From an uncultured Prevotella sp. (GTDB lineage: Bacteria > Bacteroidota > Bacteroidia > Bacteroidales > Bacteroidaceae), in assembly GCA_900557405.1 (NCBI GenBank), contig USSF01000052.1:1-16520 (forward strand): DNA of 16,520 nt, given 5' to 3'. This document shows positions 1 to 9,500 of this stretch, piece by piece. A program made the position numbers and the translations under genes. The first letter of the stretch is position 1. Each line of letters starts with the position of its first letter. The notes under the pieces are model-generated. The model did not search any database, was not told where the DNA came from, and saw nothing but the letters and a program-made list of their open reading frames with translations.

Positions 1-47
1 ACAACAAGCTTGCTTGATTGTTATGCTGAGATGCAGCTTATCTTATG

Positions 48-79
48 CAAAGATACATAATATAGGAAAATGGCGCAAG
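48..79 (-). promoter_or_regulatory. Leftward Bacteroidota-type promoter for an off-window gene
   Basis: On the minus strand, positions 55-48 read TATCTTTG, an exact match to the Bacteroidota -7 consensus TAnnTTTG. CTTG lies at 79-76, exactly 20 bp upstream, where a TTTG-like -33 element is expected. A transcript would start near position 41 and leave the window at position 1. No start codon for its gene is visible in the remaining bases, so the gene lies to the left and is divergent from the glycosidase operon. The promoter of the AAA-ATPase gene at the other end of the window has the same CTTG-N20-TAnnTTTG layout. Confidence 0.55.
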
Positions 80-285
80 TCAAGGACTCTATCATTGTAT
101 TGAGAAAATCTATTTCGTCCGTACTGCGCCTCTGTTGCAGAGGAGGATGGGGGATGTAGGGCTTGGAAACGGGCATCCGTGGATTCTTGATGTTTTGGTG
201 GGAATGTGATAGTACAAAACGATGGGATTGGCGTTATTATATAGAAGTATGCATAAACAAAGAAAAAATAATATAAATCGAAATT
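80..285 (+). other. Intergenic leader upstream of the glycosidase operon
   Basis: This roughly 200-bp non-coding stretch should contain the promoter and operator of the operon. It has a perfect 6-bp hairpin, CCTCTG-TTG-CAGAGG, at 129-143 and a small palindrome, ATCC-GT-GGAT, at 175-184. The last 50 bases are A/T-rich, as is usual before Bacteroidota start codons. I found no good plus-strand TAnnTTTG box with a properly spaced TTTG, so the operon may depend on an activator and a degenerate promoter. The hairpin is not followed by a T-run and is therefore not an obvious terminator. Confidence 0.4.
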
Positions 286-1650
286 ATGGGAAATAAAAAA
301 AGCAGTCTGAAGAGCACTATCGCCGTGTCTCTCACGAACTATCTTGATGCCGGAGCCATTGTCGCCGGCGCCAGCGGACTGTCTCTGTGGCAGAGCTATC
401 TTGGTCTGACAGAGGGACATCTCGGTTTCTTGAATGCAATCAGCGCCAACTGTCTGGGTGCCGCCATCGGTGCGATTATCGGTGGCTTCCTTGCCGACAA
501 GTATGGCAGAAAGGCAATCTATACATATAATATGCTCGTCTATATGGTCGGAGTGCTGCTCGTGGTGTTTACCACCAGCTTCCCGATGCTCCTCGCCGGA
601 TTCCTCGTCACTGGAATCAGCGTGGGCGTGGGCGTTCCGGCTTCATGGACGTATATCTCGGAGAGTTCGGAAACAAAGAACCGCGGCCGTAATATCGGTA
701 TCTCGCAGATGGCGTGGGGCATCGGCCCGCTCATCATCCTTCTGTTGGGATGGTTCCTTGCTCCGCCGACGAACAATGCCGAGGCAGGCTTCCTTTTCCC
801 GCTCGTAAGCCAGTCGGCAGTGCAGATACTTGGCGACGGGGCGGCGCAGGAGGCAGTCAACGTGTTCAGCTCGCGCATCGTGTTCGCCTCGCTCTTCGTC
901 GTGGCGCTCATCGCCTGGCTTCTGCAGCGACAACTCGACGAGTCGGCAGAGTGGAAAGCGGCAAAGACAGAAGAAAACAAAGGGGATCAGAAGAGCGTGT
1001 TCTCGTCATTCGGAACGCTGTTTTCTAACAAGGTGAACGTGAGGACGATGCTTTTCCTCGCCGGAATGTATCTCACGTGGAACCTCGTAAGTTCCGTGAT
1101 GGGCTTCTTCCAGCAGCATATCTACGAGACGGCGGGCGGACTCTCAAACGGCGAGGCAAACATGCTTTCGGCCGGACAGTGGGTCATCATCATCGGCATG
1201 ACGTTCGTGTTCTCTATGCTTGTGGACAAGGTGAACCAGAGGATGCTCTATATCGTTGGTGTCGGCGCGGCAGTGTTGGCGTGGGTGATGATTGTCACCA
1301 TCGGTATCGGCAGCATGAGCGGACTGCTCTTCTTCACTCTGCTTTGGGGAATCCAGGGCGGAATCTCGGTGCAGGGCTTCTATGCCTTGTGGGCGTCAGA
1401 GCTGTTTCCGGCAAAATACCGTGCTGCGGCACAGGGCGTGATGTTCTTCATGGTGCGCGGACTGTCGGCAGCGTGGGGCCTTGTGTTCGTCAATATCTAC
1501 GGCGAGCAGGGCGAAGGCTTCACTCTGGCAGCCTATCTGATGATGGCCTTGCTCATCGTCTCGCTCCTCATCGGAGCTATATGGACTCCAAAGACTCGAG
1601 GTAAATCATTGGAACAGATTACTGAAGAACGATATGGAAATGGAGAATAA
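286..1650 (+). CDS. MFS sugar-porter-type transporter
   Basis: This is a 454-residue inner-membrane protein with about 12 hydrophobic segments split by a charged central loop (about residues 213-245), the usual size and layout of the major facilitator superfamily. Sugar-porter hallmarks are visible: the loop 2-3 motif GGFLADKYGRK at 66-76, a PESxR-like LDESAEW at 217-223 after TM6, and a PxTxGxxLE motif (PKTRGKSLE, 435-443) after TM12. These support proton-coupled import of a sugar or small glycoside. The sequence does not show the substrate; its place as first gene before a cytoplasmic-looking rhamnosidase suggests a rhamnose-containing di- or oligosaccharide, or rhamnose itself (inference). 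The start at 286 follows an A/T-rich leader, and the next residues (MGNKKSSLK) form a normal short cytoplasmic N-terminus. The last 17 bp overlap the next gene, suggesting translational coupling. Other sugar or polyol substrates remain possible. Confidence 0.92.
   Translation: MGNKKSSLKSTIAVSLTNYLDAGAIVAGASGLSLWQSYLGLTEGHLGFLNAISANCLGAAIGAIIGGFLADKYGRKAIYTYNMLVYMVGVLLVVFTTSFPMLLAGFLVTGISVGVGVPASWTYISESSETKNRGRNIGISQMAWGIGPLIILLLGWFLAPPTNNAEAGFLFPLVSQSAVQILGDGAAQEAVNVFSSRIVFASLFVVALIAWLLQRQLDESAEWKAAKTEENKGDQKSVFSSFGTLFSNKVNVRTMLFLAGMYLTWNLVSSVMGFFQQHIYETAGGLSNGEANMLSAGQWVIIIGMTFVFSMLVDKVNQRMLYIVGVGAAVLAWVMIVTIGIGSMSGLLFFTLLWGIQGGISVQGFYALWASELFPAKYRAAAQGVMFFMVRGLSAAWGLVFVNIYGEQGEGFTLAAYLMMALLIVSLLIGAIWTPKTRGKSLEQITEERYGNGE
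1634..1650 (+). other. 17-bp overlap of transporter and rhamnosidase genes
   Basis: The rhamnosidase ATG (1634, or 1640 for the second Met) precedes the transporter stop TAA at 1648-1650 in another frame. No clear Shine-Dalgarno sequence precedes it. Translation of the enzyme is therefore probably coupled to termination on the transporter cistron, which would keep the two products in proportion. Confidence 0.7.
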
Positions 1651-3751
1651 AGCAACATGGATATGGTACCCAGGCGACTTCGAGGTGTGGCTGGGCAATG
1701 GATTCAACAACCGCAGGACGGAGCGTGGGGCAATGTTCCCGCCGTTCTGGAAACAGGATAGCCATTATGTCACGGTGGAATTCTCCACCAAGGTGAACCT
1801 CGAAAAGCCGGAAACGATAACTATAGCGGCCGAGGGCGACTTCAACCTGATGCTCGACGGCAAGCTGCAATTCGGCATGCCGGGCAAGTTCACCGTGCCG
1901 GCAGGAGAGCACTCGCTGAATTTCAAGATACACAACCAGTCTACTCCGCCGGCGCTCTACGTAAAGGGGCGCACGATAAAGAGTGGTTCTGGATGGCTCG
2001 CCACATACGAAGACAAGATATGGATAGACGAAAACGGCGTGGCGCATGGATCGGGAATCTATGTGCCGGCGGCGTCGTGGACGTTTGACAACATCGACAC
2101 TCCGCCATCGCAATACAAGCTCAAGAGAACGGAGATGCCTCCCGTGGACGAGGAGAAGACAGGAGCAAACAAATGGTTGTTCGACTTCGGACTGGAGACC
2201 TTCGGCTACGTCCGTCTGAAGGGCGTGAAGGGCAAGGGCATCATCAATATATATTATGGTGAGAGCCGCGAGGAAGCCCTCGACATGGAATATTGCGAGA
2301 CACTCGACCGACTGGACCTGCGCAGCAATGAATACGAGAATGAGGAGGTGGAGATAGTGCTCGACGACAGTAAGGCGTTCCGCTACGTGATGGTGGAAAC
2401 GAAGGGAATGATAACCTATTCCGATGTGTCGATGGACTATGAATACGCCGAGTTCACGCACGGCAAATCAGGAAGTTTCAAGTCGGACAACCGCGAACTG
2501 AACAGAATATGGGAGGTCGCGGCATACACGATGGATTTGACAACGAGAGAATTCTTCATGGACGGCATAAAGAGAGACCGCTGGACATGGTCGGGCGACG
2601 CCATACAGTCGTATCTGATGAACTATTACCTCAGATTCGACTCCGACTGCGTGCGCCGCACAATACGTCAGCTGCGCGGGAAAGATCCCGTGACGGCACA
2701 CGTTAATACCATAATGGACTATACGTTCTATTGGTTCAAATCCGTCTTGGATTTCTATCAGTATACAGGCGACATCGCTTTCGTGCGCGAGATTTACCCG
2801 AGGATGCAGACCCTGATGCAGTATGTAATGGAAAGGCTCAACAATGAAGGGATGGCGGAAGGAAAAGCCGACGACTGGATTTTCGTGGATTGGGTGGATT
2901 TCCCGATGCACAAGCGCGGCATCCTCTGCTTCGAGCAGATATTGCTCTGCAAGGCGTTTGAGACGATGCATACGTGTGCCGCCGTTCTCCGTGATAATCC
3001 CCTCGCCAATCCCCCGCAGGGCAGCATAGCCACGGAAGAATATGCAGCGGATGCCGACAGATACGGCAAACTTGCGGCAGACCTCAAGGCGAAGCTGAAG
3101 CCTACGTTCTGGGACAAAGACCGCAATGCCTTCATGCACGCCATAGAGGACGGCGAGATGAACCGTCAGATAACGGCATTCCCCAATATGTTTGCCATCA
3201 TATACGATATGGTGGACCAGGGGGACAAGGAGAAACTCATGGACTCCGTGTTGCTCAACCAGGACGTGGAGCCGATCACTACGCCATACATGCGTTTCTA
3301 CGAACTGGAGGCGATGTGCCGGATGGGGTATCAGGAGCGGGTATTGCCCGAAATCCTCGGCTATTGGGGCGGAATGATAAACGAGGGAGCCACCAGCTTC
3401 TGGGAGAAATACAATCCGGCGGACGAGGGCGCAGGGCATCTCGCCATGTACGGACGTCCCTACGGCAAGAGCCTCTGCCACGCCTGGGGAGCCAGTCCGA
3501 TATACCTGATAGGCAGGTATTACCTCGGCGTGAGCCCCACGAAGCCAGGCTATGCGGAATATGAAGTAAAGCCAGTGCTGGGCGGATTGAAGCGTATGCA
3601 GGGCAGCGTGCCCACGCCGTTCGGCGAAATCAGGGTGAAGATGGATGGCCGCACGGTATCGGTGAAGAGCGATGGCGGACGGGGATTGCTTGTCGTTGGC
3701 GGCAAGACATACGACATCCCTGCAGGACAGGAATTGAAGATAGAATATTAA
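1634..3751 (+). CDS. GH78-type alpha-L-rhamnosidase, no signal peptide
   Basis: This 705-residue protein has the GH78 order: beta-rich N-terminal domains (about 1-275), an (alpha/alpha)6 barrel (about 285-630) and a short C-terminal beta domain (about 635-705). The barrel opens with the family motif DGIKRDRWTWSGD at 310-322. D310, D315 and D322 have the spacing of the Asp/Glu/Asp set recalled from Bacillus RhaB, but the general-acid Glu position is Asp here. The second catalytic region, GATSFWEK at 585-592, keeps the expected general-base Glu (E591), and a conserved histidine follows in SLCHAWGASP (613-622). The expected reaction is release of terminal alpha-L-rhamnose from an oligosaccharide or glycoside. 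The N-terminus (MEMENKATWIWYPGDFEVW) has no signal or lipobox, so the enzyme is probably cytoplasmic and acts on material imported by the upstream MFS protein. ATG codons at 1634 and 1640 are both possible starts inside the transporter gene. Confidence 0.88.
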   Translation: MEMENKATWIWYPGDFEVWLGNGFNNRRTERGAMFPPFWKQDSHYVTVEFSTKVNLEKPETITIAAEGDFNLMLDGKLQFGMPGKFTVPAGEHSLNFKIHNQSTPPALYVKGRTIKSGSGWLATYEDKIWIDENGVAHGSGIYVPAASWTFDNIDTPPSQYKLKRTEMPPVDEEKTGANKWLFDFGLETFGYVRLKGVKGKGIINIYYGESREEALDMEYCETLDRLDLRSNEYENEEVEIVLDDSKAFRYVMVETKGMITYSDVSMDYEYAEFTHGKSGSFKSDNRELNRIWEVAAYTMDLTTREFFMDGIKRDRWTWSGDAIQSYLMNYYLRFDSDCVRRTIRQLRGKDPVTAHVNTIMDYTFYWFKSVLDFYQYTGDIAFVREIYPRMQTLMQYVMERLNNEGMAEGKADDWIFVDWVDFPMHKRGILCFEQILLCKAFETMHTCAAVLRDNPLANPPQGSIATEEYAADADRYGKLAADLKAKLKPTFWDKDRNAFMHAIEDGEMNRQITAFPNMFAIIYDMVDQGDKEKLMDSVLLNQDVEPITTPYMRFYELEAMCRMGYQERVLPEILGYWGGMINEGATSFWEKYNPADEGAGHLAMYGRPYGKSLCHAWGASPIYLIGRYYLGVSPTKPGYAEYEVKPVLGGLKRMQGSVPTPFGEIRVKMDGRTVSVKSDGGRGLLVVGGKTYDIPAGQELKIEY

Positions 3752-3761
3752 GATAAAAGAA

Positions 3762-6431
3762 ATGACGACAAAACAAACGATATTTGCCTTTGCCGCAGCT
3801 GCGATGCTTGCATCCTGCGGAAACAGAGAGACCACAGTGACCACCATGCAGCAGCTGCCGCAGACCGACTATGCGGCATCGCTCATCACAAGGAACATAT
3901 CCTCCATGCCGAAGGGTTACAGGATAAGCATCAGTGTGGCAGGCGACACAGTGGGTAAACCCGCCGAAGGCTTCACGCTGCAGCGCAAAGGAAAGAAGAT
4001 AAGCATCATGGGCAATGACGCCTCGGGCGCCATATACGGGTCAAACAGACTCATGGAGTATTTCAGAATGAACGGTTCGCTGGAGATACCATACACCATA
4101 ATCGATGCACCGGAGATGAAGCTGCGCGGGGCGTGTGTGGGATTGCAGAAAACTGTCTATCTGCCAGGCCACAAGGTGTATGAATATCCTTATACGCCAG
4201 AAAACTTCCCGTGGTTCTATGACAAGGACCTGTGGGTGAGGTATCTTGATATGCTTGCAGCCGACAATATGAATGCCGTGTTCCTATGGAACGGACACCC
4301 CTTTGCCTCGCTTGTCAAGCTGAAGGACTATCCATTCGCCCCCGAGGTGGACGATGCCACGATGAAGAAGAACCAGGAGATGTTCTCCTTCCTGACCACA
4401 GAAGCACAGAAACGCGGCATCAGAGTGATACAGATGTTCTATAATATCATCGTATCGAAACCCTTTGCCGACCATTACGGCATAAAGACACAGGACCGCA
4501 ACCGGCCCATCACGCCTCTCATTGCCGACTACACACGCAAGAGCATCGCGGCATTCATCGAGAACTATCCCAATGTGGGCTTCCTCGTATGCTTGGGCGA
4601 GGCGATGTCGGGTATAGAAAACGACATAAAATGGATGAACGAAACCATCATTCCTGGAATAAAGGACGGACTGAAGGCATCCGGCAGAACCGACGAACCG
4701 CCAATCATCCTGCGTTCCCACGACACCGACGGACCGAGGGTGCTGCGCGAGGCATTGCCCCACTACCGGAACATCTACACGATGAGCAAATATACGGGCG
4801 AATCGCTCACCACCTACCAGCCGCAAGGCCCTTGGGCGGAGACCCATCGCCAGCTCGCCGCAGCAGCGCCGGTGCATATCAGCAATGTGCATATCCTTGC
4901 CAATCTCGAGCCGTGGCGCTGGAGTTCGCCGACGTTTATCGAGAAGACGGTGCAGGCGATGCACAATGTGCACCATGCCAACGGCTTGCATCTGTATCCC
5001 CAGGCTAACTATTGGGACTGGCCTTACACGGCAGACAAACTGCCCGACGGAAAGCGCGAGCTGCAGATAGACCGCGACTGGATGTGGTATCAGGCGTGGG
5101 GAAGATATTCATGGAACTGCCACAGGGGAGAGGACAAGTCTTTCTGGAAGAAGACCATCGCCGACTATTATGCCACGGACACCATCACCGCCGCACGCAT
5201 CATCGAGGCATACGATGAGAGCGGCGAGATAGCGCCAAAGCTCCTGCGCCGCTTCGGCATCACAGAGGGCAACCGCCAATGTCTGCTCCTCGGCATGAAG
5301 ATGAGCCAGCTCGTGAATCCATACAAATATACCATCTATCCCGGATTCTACGAGAGTTGCGGTCCTACGGGCGAGAAACTGATAGAGTATGTGGAGAAGG
5401 AGTGGAAACACGAACCGCACGTTGGCGAACTGCCGCTTGATATCGTGGCGCAGTGCGTAAGCCATGGCGATAAGGCTGTGGAGGCTCTCAAGGGACTTGC
5501 CGGCAATATAAGGCAGAACAGAGATGAGTTCATGCGCCTTGTAAACGACATCAACTGCTATCGCGACTTCGCCTGCTCGTTCCGCTATAAGGTGCTTGCC
5601 GCCGAACAGGTGCTAAACTACAAGTGGTCGAAGGATGTGGCTTTCCTGCAGAAAGCAGTGCCGCTGCTCGAAAAGAGCGACGCCTATTATCGCGACCTCG
5701 TGGAAAAGACGAAGGACACGTATTATAACGCCAACAGTATGCTTACCTCGCAGCGCCGCATCCCTGTCGGTGGCGATGGCGGGAAATACAGCACTTGGCA
5801 GGAGATGATGCCCGTATACCAGAAGGAACTCGATAATCTGAAGAAGAATATCAGTGCCCTTACTTCTGCCGACAATGCCTCTGCCCGGAAGGAGATACCT
5901 GCAAAGGCGGCAGACGCCCTCATATACAAAGGCCACGAGAAGAAAGGCTGCGTGAAGCTTATGGGTGAATACCAGACCGTCACTCTGAAGAAGGGCGCTA
6001 AGCTCTTCGTAGGCAGGGATGAAGCCGTGGACACCGTCGCCACGGAGCTCGAAGGCATGAAAGCCCTCGTGTTGAACCGCGACACGGCACGCATCAAGGG
6101 AATCTCCGTAGAGTTCGAATGCTCCAAGCCGGTGAAACTGCTTGTGGGATTCTTCGTTGACGACCAGACCAAGTTCGCCCGTCCGCCGAAGCTCGAAACC
6201 GATGCCACAGGCAATGAATACGGACAGGCGGAGCCAGTTATAAGCAACGGACTGATTCTAACCAAGATGCCTATCGCAAACATCCATGCCTATCATTTCT
6301 CCGCCGGACACCACGTGATAAACCTGCCTAAGGGAATCATCATGGTGGCAGGATTCACCGGCAGCGAACTGAAAATCCGTGACGCAAAGCTCAACGGTGC
6401 AGGAACGGAAGTGGATTGGCTTTTTATGTGA
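3762..6431 (+). CDS. Lipoprotein glycoside hydrolase, alpha-glucuronidase-like (GH67/GH115-like)
   Basis: This is an 889-residue exported protein. Its N-terminus has a type II signal with lipobox LASC (Cys19), so it is probably a membrane-anchored lipoprotein. Residues about 50-115 resemble the small alpha/beta domain in front of GH20/GH67-type barrels, including ISIMGNDASGAIYGSNRLMEY (81-101, in part). A TIM-barrel-like region follows (about 118-460): LDMLAADNMNAVFLWN (162-177), GIRVIQMFYN (219-228) and GFLVCLGEAMSG (273-284). The last resembles the GH67 strand that carries the general acid, making E280 the best catalytic candidate; E347 and E383 are other acidic residues in the barrel. A helical part (about 465-740) and a beta-rich tail (about 745-889) complete it. 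It starts 10 bp after the rhamnosidase stop, so the two are co-transcribed. I infer an alpha-glucuronidase or related exo-glycosidase for a uronic-acid-containing glycan. A divergent or unclassified GH family is equally possible. Confidence 0.6.
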   Translation: MTTKQTIFAFAAAAMLASCGNRETTVTTMQQLPQTDYAASLITRNISSMPKGYRISISVAGDTVGKPAEGFTLQRKGKKISIMGNDASGAIYGSNRLMEYFRMNGSLEIPYTIIDAPEMKLRGACVGLQKTVYLPGHKVYEYPYTPENFPWFYDKDLWVRYLDMLAADNMNAVFLWNGHPFASLVKLKDYPFAPEVDDATMKKNQEMFSFLTTEAQKRGIRVIQMFYNIIVSKPFADHYGIKTQDRNRPITPLIADYTRKSIAAFIENYPNVGFLVCLGEAMSGIENDIKWMNETIIPGIKDGLKASGRTDEPPIILRSHDTDGPRVLREALPHYRNIYTMSKYTGESLTTYQPQGPWAETHRQLAAAAPVHISNVHILANLEPWRWSSPTFIEKTVQAMHNVHHANGLHLYPQANYWDWPYTADKLPDGKRELQIDRDWMWYQAWGRYSWNCHRGEDKSFWKKTIADYYATDTITAARIIEAYDESGEIAPKLLRRFGITEGNRQCLLLGMKMSQLVNPYKYTIYPGFYESCGPTGEKLIEYVEKEWKHEPHVGELPLDIVAQCVSHGDKAVEALKGLAGNIRQNRDEFMRLVNDINCYRDFACSFRYKVLAAEQVLNYKWSKDVAFLQKAVPLLEKSDAYYRDLVEKTKDTYYNANSMLTSQRRIPVGGDGGKYSTWQEMMPVYQKELDNLKKNISALTSADNASARKEIPAKAADALIYKGHEKKGCVKLMGEYQTVTLKKGAKLFVGRDEAVDTVATELEGMKALVLNRDTARIKGISVEFECSKPVKLLVGFFVDDQTKFARPPKLETDATGNEYGQAEPVISNGLILTKMPIANIHAYHFSAGHHVINLPKGIIMVAGFTGSELKIRDAKLNGAGTEVDWLFM

Positions 6432-6433
6432 TG

Positions 6434-6496
6434 ACCCACCCTAACCCTCCCAAAAGGAGGGAATAACCCACCCTAACCCTCCCCAAGGGAGGGAAT
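6434..6496 (+). repeat. Two tandem 31-bp REP-like palindromic units with minus-strand G-quadruplex motifs
   Basis: Two copies (6434-6464 and 6466-6496) start with the same 18 bases, ACCCACCCTAACCCTCCC, end in GGAATT-less GGGAAT, differ at only two positions, and are separated by one A. Each forms a hairpin: CCCTCC/GGAGGG around CAAAA in the first, and CCCTCCC/GGGAGGG around CAA in the second, where the A-to-G change lengthens the stem. On the minus strand each unit holds four G-runs with loops A, TTA and T (6451-6435 and 6484-6467), a canonical intramolecular G-quadruplex motif. The pair lies directly after the stop codon of the lipoprotein gene, inside the operon. It may be an mRNA-stability or attenuation element, or a dispersed repeat (inference). 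Confidence 0.8.
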
Positions 6497-6504
6497 GGAT
6501 TAGA

Positions 6505-6564
6505 TATTTTTGCAACGTTTTTATGCATCATAGGATTGGAAACAAATACGGTTCCTTTACTTTG
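6505..6564 (+). promoter_or_regulatory. Possible internal promoter(s) before the GH43-like/GH2 gene
   Basis: TATTTTTG at 6505-6512 matches TAnnTTTG exactly but has no TTTG-like -33 element, because the expected place is occupied by the palindromic repeat. A second, weaker box, TTACTTTG, lies at 6557-6564 with TTG at 6536-6538, 18 bp upstream. Either could give the last gene extra transcription independent of the first three. The long 167-bp gap, compared with 10 bp or overlap elsewhere in the operon, is consistent with this. Confidence 0.35.
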
Positions 6565-6598
6565 GAAAACTATGATGGGTAGATAAAAAAACGGGTAG

Positions 6599-9500
6599 AT
6601 GATTATGAAACGAATATATTTGATATTTTTCCTTTTCTCCCTTGTAGCCCTCACTGCCACGGCGCAGCGAAGGGGTAGGGGGCGCTCGGCTACGAGACCG
6701 ACTGCCGTCACGCAGGCGGAGATGCAGAAGATTTATGATGCCGTCAAGACACCATATAAATATGGTATGGTGGTGGCACCGACGGACAACTACCACAAGA
6801 TAGACTGTCCAACGGTGTTCCGTAAGGACGGCAAATGGATGATGACCTACGTATGCTACAACGGCAAGAGCGGCACTGACGGCAGGGGCTACGAGACGTG
6901 GCTCGCCCAAAGCGACGACCTGCTCCACTGGCAGACTCTGGGCAGAGTGCTTGAATACGGCACGGGCAAGGAATGGGACAGAAACCAGCGCGGCGGATTC
7001 CCGGCACTCATCGATTACACGTGGGGAGGCTCCTATGAGATAGAGAAATACAAGGACCGCTATTGGATGACCTACATCGGCGGTGAGGGCACGGGCTATG
7101 AAGCGGTGAACGCACCGCTCAGCATCGGTCTGGCATCCACCAAGGGCGATGTGACGAAGGCACACCCATGGACCGTGCTCGACAAACCAATCCTGACCTA
7201 CAACGAGAAGACGGCTCAGTGGTGGGAGCGCATGACGCAATACAAGAGCACCGTATACCGCGTGGACAAGAAACGCTTCGGCTACCAGTTCATGATGTAT
7301 TACAATGCCGGAGGCAAGAACGCCACTCTGCCCAAGGGCGAGCGCATCGGCGTGGCCTTCTCCAACGACATGAAGAAATGGACGCGCTACAAGGCGAATC
7401 CAATCTTCGCCCACGACACCGACGGCACCATCACTGGCGATGCACAGATTGTGAAGATGGGCAATCTCTTCGTGATGTTTTATTTCTCGGCATTCAACCC
7501 CACTCGCGAATACAATGCCTACAACACCTTCGCTGCAAGCCGCGACATGATACACTGGTACGACTGGCAGGGCAGCGACCTCATCATTCCCTCGAAACCA
7601 TACGACGAGATGTTCGCCCACAAGAGTTATGTGGTGAAACACGCAGGCGTAGTGTATCATTTCTATTGTGCGGTGAACAACAGCGGACAGCGCGGCATCG
7701 CCGTTGCCACGAGCCTTCCGATGGGCAAGAGCGAGGTGAATTTCCCCGAACCCGAACCTGTGGGCAAGCGCACCACAGTGAACCTCAACGACAAATGGCA
7801 GATTACCTTCGACGGAAAGACCTTCACGAAGGATATCCCCTTCAATCTCGACGATTATTACGGAACTCTGCAGAAGGAACACGGCAACCTCCACGGCAAG
7901 GCCGTATTCCGCAAGACCTTCACGGCTCCCGCCCTTGAGGGCAAACAGTATTTCCTTCGCTTCGAGGGCGTAGGTACGTATTGCGACGTACTGCTCAACG
8001 GCAAGAAGCTCGGCACCTACGACATAGGCAGGACTACGGAGACGATAGACATCACGCCGAGTGTGCTGCCCGGCAAGGAGAACCTACTGGAAGTGCGCGT
8101 CAACCATCCCAAAGGCATAACCGACATGCCGTGGGTATGCGGCGGATGCAGTTCGGAGTGGGGCTTCAGCGAGGGTTCGCAGCCCTTCGGCATCTACCGT
8201 CCGGTTGTGCTGGAGATAACCGACAAGGTACGCATCGAACCATTCGGCGTACACGTATGGTCCAACCAACAGTGCGACAGCATCTTCGTGGACACTGAAA
8301 TAAAGAACTACGGCAGCGAGGCCGCCACCTTCCAGCTCATCAACAAACTCTCGGAGAAGAGCGGCAAACAGGTGTTGCGCCTGACCGACGAACTGACTCT
8401 GCAGCCCGGCGAGACGAAGACCGTGCGCCAGCAGCAGGCCGTCAGCGGCATGAGGCGCTGGTCGATGGAGAAACCCTATCTCTACAATCTCAACACGATG
8501 ATAAAGCGCAACGGCAAGGCCACCGACGACCTGCTCACGCCATTCGGCTTCCGCACCATCTCGTGGCCGCTGACCCGCAAGGACGGCGACAAACGCTTCT
8601 ATCTCAACGGCAAACCGGAATACATCAACGGTGTGTGTGAATACGAGCACCTCTTCGGCCAGAGCCACGCCTTCTCCAATGAGCAGATAGAGGCGCGCAT
8701 GAAGGAGGTGATGACCGCAGGCTTCAATGCCTTCCGCGATGCCCACCAGCCCCACAACCTTCTCTACAAGAAGATCATCGACGAGAACGGCATCCTCTGG
8801 TGGCCGCAGTTCTCGGCACATATATGGTATGATACGCCGCAGTTCAAGGAGAGTTTCAAGCGCCACCTCATCCAGTGGGTGAAGGAGCGTCGCAATTCGC
8901 CCTCCATCATCCTCTGGGGACTGCAGAACGAAAGCACCATTCCGGCAGAATTCGCCAAGGAATGTTCAGACATCATCCGCAGCCTCGACCCCACATGCGG
9001 CACACAGCGCCTCGTGACCACCTGCAACGGCGGTGAGGGGACAGACTGGAACGTGGTGCAGAACTGGAGCGGCACGTATGGCGGCAAGCTCGAAGACTAC
9101 GCCCGGGAACTATCGCGCAGCGACCAGTTGCTCAACGGCGAATACGGAGCATGGCGCACACTGGGCAACCACTCCGGCGAACGCTACACCGAGGAGAAGC
9201 AATGCGACATCCTGGAGCGCAAGGTACAGCTCGCCGAGCAGGCGCGCGACAGCGTCTGCGGACAGTTCCAGTGGATTCTGCAGAGCCACGACAACCCAGG
9301 ACGCCGACAGCCGGAGGAGGGATTCAGACTGATAGACAAGGTAGGCCCATTCAACCACAAAGGCATAATCTCAGCATGGGAGCAGCCCGGCGATGCCTTC
9401 TATATGTACAAGACGCACTATGTGGAAGCCGACAAAGACCCACTCGTATACATCGTGCCGGGAATCCATGCCGATACAGTGGATGCCGACGGAGCGAAGA

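Noticed and set aside
129..143. CCTCTG-TTG-CAGAGG hairpin as a terminator
   Set aside because: The stem is only 6 bp and no T-run follows on either strand. It is better described as a leader hairpin of unknown role.
43..420. A 125-codon minus-strand open frame over the left intergenic region
   Set aside because: It overlaps the start of the transporter gene, has no recognisable motif, and its composition changes at the gene boundary, as expected for a chance frame.
1619..3847. Two long minus-strand open frames (1619-2461 and 2468-3847) opposite the rhamnosidase gene
   Set aside because: They cover the GH78 gene almost exactly in antisense, have no recognisable domain or promoter, and have the unusual His/Arg/Val-rich composition of shadow frames. 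The plus-strand protein has clear family motifs.
6435..6484. CCCTAACCC strings resembling telomere repeats
   Set aside because: Only one CCCTAACCC occurs per unit, in a bacterial operon gap, within a palindromic element. There is no tandem hexamer array.
6557..7894. A 445-codon minus-strand open frame opposite the GH43-like/GH2 gene
   Set aside because: No family features are visible, it overlaps the signal peptide and propeller region of a well-supported gene, and it fits a shadow frame in GC-rich coding sequence.
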